Assembly: GCA_963575645.1 (NCBI GenBank)
Contig: OY754475.1
Span: forward strand, 22,916,509 to 22,980,508
Direction of reading: 5' to 3'
DNA: 64,000 nt
Origin: Xanthostigma xanthostigma
Lineage: Eukaryota > Arthropoda > Insecta > Raphidioptera > Raphidiidae
Shown: piece by piece, positions 58,701-64,000 of the stretch
How the letters are laid out: every line of letters begins with the position of its first letter
How positions within the stretch are numbered: position 1 is the stretch's first letter
The notes under the pieces: generated by a model
The model's database searches: none
What the model saw: the letters and a program-made list of their open reading frames with translations, nothing else
What the model was told of the DNA's origin: nothing
Program-made: the position numbers and the translations under genes

Positions 58701-59776
58701 GCTGTACAGCATGCGACCCGATCGGAGCACGTGAGTGACGAGGTAGAGGTCTCGACTCAAATCGGAATTACCCAAATCCTGCCGGCAGAAAATCAAATCA
58801 AAACTTTCGCACAAACGACGCTGCCAATCGACTCATTTGCGTGTCCGAGCGACATTTTTAATTGCCGATGACTCTGGCACGCTCATCGCTTTCGGGTCGA
58901 TCGATTTATTGTGAATAACACACGCTCGACAACTAAGGTCGTTAGTGTCTTAGCGGAGGTAAGATTCGAATCCATGACGGTTTGGCACGCTACGCTTTCA
59001 GGTCGAAATAATCAAATCGGAACTCACCGTAAAAATGGTACAGTTGCTGTGCAGTTTCTCAACATAATTCGAGAAGCCTTCTTTGGATATTTTGACTAGA
59101 AACCGTTCGGAGAGATATCTTTGTTTCTTGCTATCGTACAAAGAAAAGTATATTTCGGTGTCTTCGCCGATATGGTATCCGAAATCGCGCATGCAGAAAT
59201 AGAGGTGGTGGGTTAAGATTTTTTTCGGTTCTTTGCGATGGTACGGCGGGTTACGGACCTGAAAAACGTTCTATAAATAAGAAAATTATGCGAATTAAGA
59301 ACGCCCCCGTGTAAAAATCGTGAACTGTGTAACCTAGCTGGCATTGCAACATTTTTTTTTATTAATCATTGTTTTGGTAAAAGACTTTCTTTAACTGTTC
59401 TATAGCAATGGGTTCGACTAAAAACCTCTTTAACACACCATTGTTTACAACTAATAAATACAAATTAACAACAAACAAATAAAAAAACAATGCAAATTAC
59501 AATTAACAATAAAATCTTACTTCAGCACTTTTTTATTGTTCGTCATTGTGTCAAAATAACATAACAATGCTAATTTCTGGCTGATATAACATTATTTTTG
59601 CAACTTTAAAATATCGAAAATTATGCAATTTTAATGAAATTATTTTTTGACATACCGAAGGCGCCTTGGAACTTTCAGCGCTGGCAACGTGAACCTGATA
59701 AAGTTCGACGACGCTCATAGCATCCGGATCGACGGCCTGCGCCCCCTGGCGGGGCACCAAATCCAAACCGAGCTCT
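44774..59776 (-). CDS. spg: DOCK3/DOCK4-type guanine exchange factor (sponge), 5'-partial, 26 exons
   Basis: Atypical Rac/Rap exchange factor of the DOCK-B class, known to act with ELMO at the membrane in actin remodelling and adhesion. Join (minus), 3' to 5' on plus: 44,774-45,411; 45,591-45,805; 46,599-46,822; 46,946-47,054; 47,448-47,761; 48,421-48,633; 48,958-49,124; 49,240-49,381; 49,927-50,121; 50,245-50,487; 50,774-50,936; 51,602-51,836; 51,908-52,067; 52,414-52,542; 52,626-52,787; 53,727-53,980; 54,164-54,350; 54,425-54,668; 55,885-56,176; 56,594-56,863; 57,025-57,187; 57,262-57,509; 57,660-57,756; 58,551-58,778; 59,028-59,258; 59,656-59,776. About 1,880 aa are visible against roughly 2,000 for the family; the N-terminal SH3 region is missing upstream. 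DOCK-B rather than DOCK-A identity rests on [36 protein letters not shown] and [11 protein letters not shown]-1 is at about residues 230-450 and DHR-2 at about 1,010-1,470 of the visible part. The tail is proline-rich. Confidence 0.95.
45591..45805 (-). CDS. spg: spg visible exon 25
   Basis: Encodes [20 protein letters not shown] and [16 protein letters not shown] and APPLPPR are candidate SH3 (Crk-type) ligands, as known for DOCK tails. Donor GTAAGT. Confidence 0.9.
46257..46555 (+). mobile_element. MITE family B, copy 3, in spg intron
   Basis: Full-length-looking copy of 299 bp with 'ttgcactccgggagtgccg' at one end and 'gttttcacttcaaaa' at the other. The second end is 43 bp (or 17 bp, with the alternative donor) from exon 24. 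Confidence 0.88.
46599..46822 (-). CDS. spg: spg visible exon 24 (3' splice choice uncertain)
   Basis: Encodes [20 protein letters not shown] and the PxxP motif APPIPQR, ending TMKS plus two bases. I prefer the donor GTACGT at 46,598, which joins the standard acceptor of exon 25 (R|EGSDGGD). A second donor GTAAGG at 46,572 fits only if exon 25 starts 2 bp further in (45,803), adding eight residues. Confidence 0.82.
46946..47054 (-). CDS. spg: spg visible exon 23
   Basis: Encodes [20 protein letters not shown] and [20 protein letters not shown] is a potential SH3 ligand. Found by phase matching; too short to stand out as an open frame. Acceptor TTTCAG, donor GTAAGT. Confidence 0.88.
47448..47761 (-). 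CDS. spg: spg visible exon 22 (DHR-2 end)
   Basis: Encodes [20 protein letters not shown] and [20 protein letters not shown], closing DHR-2. Donor GTGAGT. Confidence 0.95.
48078..48403 (+). mobile_element. MITE family B, copy 4, in spg intron
   Basis: Its 'gttttcacttcaaaa' end is 17 bp from the exon 21 donor. An internal block ('tcttacgaattttcgatcag' plus 'acgcgagtttaacattttt') is tandemly duplicated at 48,205-48,360. Confidence 0.85.
48421..48633 (-). CDS. spg: spg visible exon 21 (DHR-2 lobe C)
   Basis: Found by translation between splice sites, because it has no internal methionine start long enough to stand out. Encodes [24 protein letters not shown], then [20 protein letters not shown]. 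It aligns with SLWIERTTLTLTHSLPGISRWFEV. The vertebrate SPLENAI motif of the nucleotide-sensor region reads APVQVAC here. Confidence 0.94.
48958..49124 (-). CDS. spg: spg visible exon 20 (DHR-2 lobe B/C)
   Basis: Encodes [17 protein letters not shown] and [20 protein letters not shown], ending FK. Donor GTATGT. Confidence 0.95.
49240..49381 (-). CDS. spg: spg visible exon 19 (DHR-2 lobe B)
   Basis: Encodes [20 protein letters not shown] and [10 protein letters not shown]. Equivalent to NKEYVCRGHDYERLEAF. Donor GTACGT. Confidence 0.95.
49690..49907 (+). repeat. MITE family A, copy 2, in spg intron
   Basis: Occupies 218 of 545 bp of the intron between exons 18 and 19, ending 20 bp from the exon 18 donor. 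Compared with copy 1, the middle is replaced by 'gatgaactctctgacgtcac' and neighbouring sequence. Confidence 0.8.
49927..50121 (-). CDS. spg: spg visible exon 18 (DHR-2)
   Basis: Encodes [20 protein letters not shown] and [20 protein letters not shown], start of the GTPase-binding lobe B. Donor GTAAGT. Confidence 0.96.
50245..50487 (-). CDS. spg: spg visible exon 17 (DHR-2 lobe A)
   Basis: Encodes [20 protein letters not shown] and [20 protein letters not shown], the dimerising lobe of DHR-2. Donor GTGAGT. Confidence 0.96.
50774..50936 (-). CDS. spg: spg visible exon 16 (DHR-2 start)
   Basis: Encodes [20 protein letters not shown] and [10 protein letters not shown]. The acceptor (TTCGTTAAG) is pyrimidine-poor but gives correct phase and joins LFNTM to [10 protein letters not shown]. 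Donor GTAAGT. Confidence 0.9.
51602..51836 (-). CDS. spg: spg visible exon 15
   Basis: Encodes [20 protein letters not shown] and [20 protein letters not shown]. The latter is the DOCK3/4-type sequence that separates this gene from DOCK1/2/5. Donor GTGAGT. Confidence 0.97.
51908..52067 (-). CDS. spg: spg visible exon 14
   Basis: Encodes [20 protein letters not shown] and [20 protein letters not shown]. Acceptor TTTTTTCAG, donor GTAAGT. Confidence 0.96.
52414..52542 (-). CDS. spg: spg visible exon 13
   Basis: Encodes [20 protein letters not shown] and [11 protein letters not shown]. Matches VFPRDWMVMRL. Donor GTAAAA. Confidence 0.95.
52626..52787 (-). CDS. spg: spg visible exon 12
   Basis: Encodes [20 protein letters not shown] and [20 protein letters not shown]. 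Donor GTAAGC. Confidence 0.95.
52819..52868 (+). repeat. RTE-related repeat fragment in spg intron
   Basis: 'actagtcgctacccgcggtt' plus 'tcgcacacgatcgagacaaa' matches the start of the repeat at 12,812. Confidence 0.65.
52949..53590 (+). mobile_element. hAT mini-element, 642 bp, perfect 8-bp TSD
   Basis: The termini 'caggggtcggcaacc' and 'gttgccgactgctg' are imperfect inverted repeats, with subterminal 'gcggcccgc' at both ends. The flanks are identical 8-mers gcttagat at 52,941-52,948 and 53,591-53,598, the signature of hAT insertion. It is inserted in the spg intron between exons 11 and 12, antisense to the gene, and carries only the C-terminal end of the transposase. Confidence 0.92.
53066..53407 (+). 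pseudogene. hAT transposase C-terminal dimerisation domain remnant
   Basis: The open frame from about [20 protein letters not shown] to the stop at 53,405-53,407 contains [20 protein letters not shown] and [15 protein letters not shown]. These are the conserved C-terminal dimerisation motif of hAT transposases, most like the GTF2IRD2/ZBED-associated group. The BED finger and catalytic core are absent. The surviving frame has no internal stop or frameshift, which suggests the deletion derivative is young. Confidence 0.88.
53727..53980 (-). CDS. spg: spg visible exon 11
   Basis: Encodes [20 protein letters not shown] and [20 protein letters not shown]. Matches ESRRILLPVVLHHIHLHLR. Donor GTAAGT. 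Confidence 0.94.
54164..54350 (-). CDS. spg: spg visible exon 10
   Basis: Encodes [20 protein letters not shown] and TTKLFHDD plus one base. Acceptor TTCCAG, donor GTGAGT. Confidence 0.93.
54425..54668 (-). CDS. spg: spg visible exon 9
   Basis: Encodes [20 protein letters not shown] and ends [14 protein letters not shown]. Matches ALEYLFKFIVQSRILYSRA of DOCK3. Acceptor TTTGCAG, donor GTTACT. Confidence 0.94.
54913..55160 (+). repeat. MITE family A, copy 3, in spg intron
   Basis: Starts 'attggttgtctgtaaagtcg' and ends 'aagacgttattacgtcaaaa'. Shares 'tctatcgcttatactgcgct' with copy 2 and 'attccgctcgaatatcatat' with copy 1. Confidence 0.8.
55661..55732. repeat. (AT)n microsatellite in spg intron
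   Basis: About 70 bp of almost pure TA dinucleotides with two single-base interruptions. Confidence 0.9.
55885..56176 (-). CDS. spg: spg visible exon 8
   Basis: Encodes [37 protein letters not shown] and [20 protein letters not shown], the start of the armadillo-like helical region. Donor GTGAGT. Confidence 0.96.
56594..56863 (-). CDS. spg: spg visible exon 7 (DHR-1 end)
   Basis: Encodes [24 protein letters not shown] and [10 protein letters not shown]. Acceptor TTCGCAG, donor GTAAGT. Confidence 0.96.
57025..57187 (-). CDS. spg: spg visible exon 6 (DHR-1)
   Basis: Encodes [39 protein letters not shown]. Equivalent to SFVLYHSNSPRW...FRHCS in DOCK3. Phase and splice sites (TTCCAG, GTAAGT) agree with both neighbours. 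Confidence 0.95.
57262..57509 (-). CDS. spg: spg visible exon 5 (DHR-1 start)
   Basis: Encodes [20 protein letters not shown] and [20 protein letters not shown], the opening strands of the DHR-1/C2-like lipid-binding domain. Strong match to DOCK3. Donor GTGAGT. Confidence 0.96.
57660..57756 (-). CDS. spg: spg visible exon 4
   Basis: Encodes [20 protein letters not shown] and ends GQPNY plus one base. Corresponds to the EWSQIHENIIRK region of vertebrate DOCK3. Too short for the usual open-frame cutoff. Confidence 0.92.
57770..58446 (+). mobile_element. 5'-truncated non-LTR retrotransposon in spg intron
   Basis: The plus-strand frame (to the stop near 58,178) encodes [20 protein letters not shown] followed by [10 protein letters not shown], the conserved C-terminal segment of many non-LTR reverse transcriptase proteins. 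The 3' end is a (TTA)n-type tail at 58,415-58,446 after 'acgggcaacatagcccccta'. It lies antisense to spg between exons 3 and 4. Confidence 0.75.
58551..58778 (-). CDS. spg: spg visible exon 3
   Basis: Encodes [23 protein letters not shown] and, later, [16 protein letters not shown], matching the 'RRP(Y/F)G' block of DOCK3/4. Donor GTAAAC. Confidence 0.95.
59028..59258 (-). CDS. spg: spg visible exon 2
   Basis: Encodes [39 protein letters not shown] and on to CTIFT, the region before DHR-1. Acceptor TTTTTCAG, donor GTGAGT. Confidence 0.95.
59656..59776 (-). CDS. spg: spg visible exon 1 (5'-most in window)
   Basis: Encodes ELGLDLVPR and the [15 protein letters not shown] segment, which follows the N-terminal SH3/helical part in DOCK3/4. 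The acceptor TTTGCAG splits a codon, so earlier exons must lie at higher coordinates; none was found up to 64,000. Confidence 0.92.
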
Positions 59777-60048
59777 CTGCAAACAAACAACAAAGTTTTT
59801 ACGAATCCAGAAACGCCGTATCACGTCGACGTAAAACGTACCAAAAAAAATGGCATCTTAAATTTGCTAAGTTCACATTTTAAAACGCATTTTCGAATGA
59901 TTTTTAGGGTTCCGTACACAAAAAGCACGCTTATTGTTCTCACCATTATGTCTGTCTGTCCGTCTGTCATACCGTTTTAGTTTAATAAACATTTTCACAT
60001 CGGATTATAAACCACAGACGTCAGGACGTTTTTTTTAAGGTTGTGTTA
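59777..60048. other. Probable spg intron, nothing recognised
   Basis: Intron sequence upstream of visible exon 1; no further exon could be identified. Confidence 0.4.
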
Positions 60049-60056
60049 GTTATAAA

Positions 60057-60565
60057 TAGAGTTGGGTAACTCAGATCTGAACCGGTTCAAAGAGCCGGCT
60101 CCGACAGAAGATCCGTGAGAGCCGACTCACTTTTTTATGAGCCGACGGCTCAACGGATCCGCATAACTCAGTGAAACACTTAACACACAGAAGCAATAAG
60201 ATGTGTCAGCTCAAATGACTCATGCATCATATGTCTGGCTATGGTACACACTACGCACAGGTGGTACAGTTATTACAGTGTTTTACTTAAGTCACAACTA
60301 TTTAAGGTATTGTATTGCATATTGTAATATGCTTTCTGTAACACAGCAAGTAGCAACCTGTAAAACCCCGCCTTATAATATGTGAGTCAGTCACTGGCAT
60401 AATTATTGCGTGATATGATTGACTCAACTAACTCAGTGGCTCAGTTGACTCGAATAACATATTCAGAACTCGGCTCTTTTTGAACCGGTTCAGGGAGCCG
60501 GCTCACATACGGGATCCAGATGCAAAGATGCAGATCACTAAAAAGGCCCGTTTATTCCATCTCTA
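60057..60565. mobile_element. hAT MITE, 509 bp, perfect 8-bp TSD
   Basis: The left end 'tagagttgggtaactcag' and right end 'ccatctcta' are imperfect inverted repeats. Inverted 'gaaccggttcaaagagccgg' and 'gaaccggttcagggagccgg'-type blocks lie just inside. The identical octamers gttataaa at 60,049-60,056 and 60,566-60,573 are the hAT-type target duplication. Non-coding. Confidence 0.9.
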
Positions 60566-60573
60566 GTTATAAA

Positions 60574-61118
60574 TGTGCTTATGAGTGAATACGCAAGCGC
60601 GACTTTTAAAAATGTTTCGATGTGGTTTTTAGCATTCAGCACTGCAAAACACACTTTATTACTGCGTGATTGTAAACTATGCATACGATAAAAAGATGGA
60701 TGGAAATAATATGATAAAAATACAAGTATTTTAAATTTTTATAATTCGTATTTTTAAAGTCATAATACGTGTTCGTTGGTTAAAAAGCGTAAGTTAAGTT
60801 CATCAATCACACCGCGACGTGAATACAGACATGAAGGCATGTTAAAATATTAGTGGAAGCGCCTTGCAGCCTGCAGGGGCACACCTCATTGTTCATTACA
60901 CCGCAAACAGAACATACGATTTATTTGTTCTTCAACTGACATTACTTCTTTATCTCGGGTGGTTAATTTTTACAGATAGAAACGTTATGTAATTACGTGG
61001 TCCCTTATAAACAAACAGGCGCCGAACTGCCATTTTACGTAGCATTATTTCGAGAAAATTTTAAGCTATGGATCACAAGGCGCGAAATAATTTATTCTAA
61101 TCAAAGTCATTTCCAATC
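60574..61118. other. Probable spg intron, nothing recognised
   Basis: No supported feature. Confidence 0.35.
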
Positions 61119-61403
61119 TATACTAATATTATAAATAGGTAGGAGGTAATCTCTGAAACTACTCATCCGATTTCAAAAACTTTTCACCAATATTTCAAAT
61201 TTATATTTTTGTATGGGGCTTGCCCTGTTGAAACAGCAATAAACAATATTCAGAACGGATCTTCAAGATGGACTTAGGCTCTATATTATGTTATCGCGTT
61301 TAAAATTAAAAGCGCTTTTCGTGGAGACCGATTTTGCAACGTAAGTTAAAAACAGTGGCAATCTACAAATTCGGGCGAAGCCGGACCGAACCGCCAGTAT
61401 ATA
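61119..61403 (-). repeat. RTE-related repeat copy
   Basis: Inverted relative to 8181-8405. It reads 'ctgaaactactcatccgatt', 'aaagcgcttttcgtggagac' and 'aaattcgggcgaagccggac', with an internal 'tttgtatggggcttgccctg' segment that also occurs, inverted, near 49,420. Confidence 0.65.
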
Positions 61404-62840
61404 CCGCAAAGAAGGATAAGTTTGTTTTTCGCATTGAGGTAACAGTCGGACTTCTGTAGAAACAACACCATCAATTTTCAACTGATTTTACCCATCCAAA
61501 GTGCCAATTGAAAAATACGTTCAACCTCAAATTAATAAAGGTTTTTTTTCCCGATTGGTGTTTTACTGTCACGAAGTGAGGACGAAGTAGAAATTGAAAA
61601 TACACGAGCAGATTAGCACCCGCAGGTTGAAAATAAACGAGTTCTACTGCGTGTACATTGGCATTCGAAGAAAAAAGACTCAATCAACGAGAGACGAGGG
61701 CAGCCGAGTTTGAAAGGAGTTTCTCGTTCGCTTGATACGCTTTTAAATGGCACTTCATTTGTTAATCACCTGCTGCCGTTTTAAATAAATTACCTGCGTA
61801 ATGCACGCGCGTATACCTGCCTCCGTTCGACGCCTATTATCCATACACAGCGCACACCTGGAGCTAGGTTTGGAAAGTTTTTTTTGGGCAATATGTTACA
61901 TCTTGTTTGTTCATCAACTTAAATTTCAAGTCGCCCACATGACAAGATACCGCTTCCTGATTGGTTCTTGCTCACACGTAGCAGCGGATCAAGCAAGAAA
62001 AATAGTCCCCGTTCTAATTTTAAAACCTATCTTGTTAGTTAGCAGACGAGCCCGCAGTGACGTCATTTCCAGCCTCGTGCCCGGCCTGCCGGCCAGCAGA
62101 ACTGCAAACTGCGTTTCTAGCCTCGTGTGCAGCGGCCTCATATATTTATTAATTAACTATATGAATCATTGCCTGTCTACTCAATGTGCGGTGAGTGAAC
62201 GCAACAAAGCGTATCGAAAATATATCTGCGTCTCTTTCTTCGATGTAATTCCTTGATTTCTCCGATGATATGATTGGTTGGATGTACTTTGTATTCGATC
62301 TGAATAAAGTATCTCTGTTTCAAAAACTTTGTCTTTTTCTATGACGTTAACATGGGCGTACCGAGCTTTTGGCCCAGGAGGGAGTAAATTAGAAATTTCC
62401 CAAGCCGGGTCCCGCGTGCTTGTTTCGTAAAGTATAGCGACTGCCTATACATATAACTGGAAGACGAAACCGCATCGCAGACTAATTTTGTCTCGTCTCG
62501 GTATAGTTCCCACTCCGTCAAAAGTCGACGACATAGGCCCTTTCGCCTCGCGGCCGTCGATTTGTTCGATCGCCGTACAAACGTGCGCCGGGTGCATTGT
62601 TAAGACGTGAGTCGCGTTGCACAACGGCCGCGTGTGTTACTTCTTCAGAGAATTTCTTGGGGACGTCGACCCCTGACCATGGACTCTCGGCTGCACGGTC
62701 GCGGCTGCCGGCATACGCGACTCTATATACAAAAAACTTTGTACCCAACTCTGTAAGTCTGCGCGCGTTGAAAATAAGACCGAGCATTCCATGCCGCGAC
62801 CGCGACGGAAACACATAGAAAAACATCGCACCGTTTTCTT
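61404..62840. other. Probable spg intron; GC-rich island at 62,520-62,780
   Basis: A dispersed repeat phrase ('ctgtcacgaagtgaggacga') lies near 61,570. The GC-rich, CpG-rich block at about 62,520-62,780 has no frame I recognise; it could be a non-coding exon or an unrecognised insertion. Confidence 0.35.
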
Positions 62841-63194
62841 TTGAAGTGAAAACTTCTTTAGCGGCGTTGTACACTTTTTTTGTAATGGGTAAAAAATGTT
62901 AAACTCGCGTCAGATCGAAAATTCGTAAGACCTGATCGAAAATGCGTAAGACGAAAACTTTTTTTGTTTTTTTGCTTAGCTATTTTAAAATAAATACAAA
63001 ATGTAATCACATATTTTAATGGAGAAGCAACTGTCTTTCCAATGCAAGAAACAGTTTTTTGATTTAATGAATATATTTTGACAAAATCAAATGTTTGTAA
63101 AAACGATTCTCACTAGTAGTGGATTTCTGAGTAACGCTAAGTATATATACGAGTTGTTGAGGTTTTCACTTCTGCCGGCACTCCCAGAGTGCAA
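62841..63194 (-). mobile_element. MITE family B, copy 5, internally rearranged
   Basis: Both family ends are present ('ttgaagtgaaaacttcttta' and 'gccggcactcccagagtgca'), but about 190 bp in the middle (62,960-63,155) is unrelated to the other copies. Confidence 0.8.
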
Positions 63195-63792
63195 CCCGCT
63201 TTATTTTTATTTACTACAGGACAATGGCTTTATTCGAAGAATTTGTCAAAGTTATCCTTTAGACAAAAGCAAGTATATTTTGTTTAATGTATCTGACAGA
63301 GACAGATATACGGTTCAAACATGGCTGTCGGTTAATTTTTAAATAATATGAGCCTGCAGTTTTCTAAAATTTTAATAACGTGCGTTTTCGGTGAGTCCCC
63401 CCGTCGCTCCTGTCTGTCTGAACGCGATAAACTCAAAAACTACCGAACGGATTTTCATACGGTTTTCACTAATAGAAAGAGCGATAAACAAGGAAGGTTT
63501 CTGTATTTATAATTTGTACAAAATGGCTGAACTATGACGGTGTTTTGTCAACAAAAAAAAAAGGGATACATCCAAACAATGTACTCTGATAGTTGTGCTG
63601 TGTAAAAATAGTACTACTTAAAAACTATAGACGTCCAGCATTAAAAAAAAAAAATCTAGTCGACTGCCTGAGAGATCCTTAGACAGCTCTATTAAAATTA
63701 AAGATTTGTATAAAGATGAAACAACCTTAAGTTTTCAGAATTACGACATCGGCAAATAATAATTGCAATCGAGACGATCTCTTCCATATATC
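63195..63792. repeat. Insect repeat fragment and unassigned sequence
   Basis: 63,400-63,500 ('ctgtctgaacgcgataaact' plus 'caaaaactaccgaacggatt') belongs to the repeat family seen at 18,500. The rest is not assigned. Confidence 0.45.
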
Positions 63793-64000
63793 TTTACTAA
63801 TATATAAAGCTGAAGAGTTTGTTTGTTTGAACGCGCTAATCTCAGGAACTACTGGTTCGAATTGAAAATTTTTTTTTGTTGGACAGTCCATTTATCGAGG
63901 AAGACTATAGGCTATATAATATCACGCTACGACCAAGAGGAGCGGAGCATCAATGAAAAATGTAACTCAAAATTTGTCCGTCCGACAAAAACTTTTGAAC
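63793..64000 (-). repeat. RTE-type interspersed repeat, copy 2, cut by window end
   Basis: Inverted match of 2529-2887: 'ctaatatataaagctgaaga', 'gaactactggttcgaattga' and 'aggagcggagcatcaatgaa'. Continues beyond the window. Confidence 0.8.

Overview
The window is eukaryotic nuclear DNA, almost certainly from an insect. It is AT-rich, its genes are split by many short GT-AG introns, and it carries arthropod-type RTE-related repeats, hAT, PIF/Harbinger, pogo-like and foldback elements. Repeat types are compatible with Lepidoptera or a related group, but the sequence alone does not fix the order. Only two protein-coding genes could be supported, both on the minus strand.

Layout. About 1-32,100 has no recognisable host gene. 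It is a repeat-rich intergenic stretch with a diverged tandem duplication (0.5-1.9 kb), a PIF/Harbinger mini-element (5.47-6.11 kb), a pogo-like element with another repeat nested in it (6.9-7.6 kb), RTE-related repeats, several foldback elements, a hairpin with 100-bp arms (11.96-12.18 kb) and a pair of hairpins sharing one loop sequence (23.28-23.44 kb). At 32,194-34,444 lies a complete six-exon flap endonuclease 1 gene (380 aa), with a consensus E2F site 74 bp upstream of its start codon. From 34.5 to 44.7 kb is a second gene-free block. It holds an inverted-repeat MITE, a tRNA-like sequence, a 2.25-kb perfect array of an 8-bp unit, a 31/44-bp minisatellite, and two similar GC-rich hairpins bracketing that assembly. 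From 44,774 to 59,776 are 26 exons of the DOCK3/DOCK4 (Drosophila sponge) Rac/Rap-type exchange factor. Its 3' end is present, but roughly the first 150-170 residues (SH3 region) lie upstream, probably past the right edge. The last 4 kb is probably intron of this gene and contains a hAT MITE with a perfect 8-bp target duplication, RTE-related repeats and another MITE copy.

How the parts work together. FEN1 acts in the nucleus in Okazaki-fragment maturation and base excision repair. The DOCK protein is a cytoplasmic/membrane GTPase exchange factor binding PIP3 (DHR-1), GTPase (DHR-2) and SH3 partners (C-terminal proline motifs). They are neighbours on one strand about 10 kb apart, with no sign of a functional link. 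Introns of both genes are heavily colonised by transposable elements, one MITE family lying within tens of bases of splice sites.

Coordinates of exons were read by eye from splice signals, reading-frame continuity and family similarity; single-base errors are possible. No database search was run.
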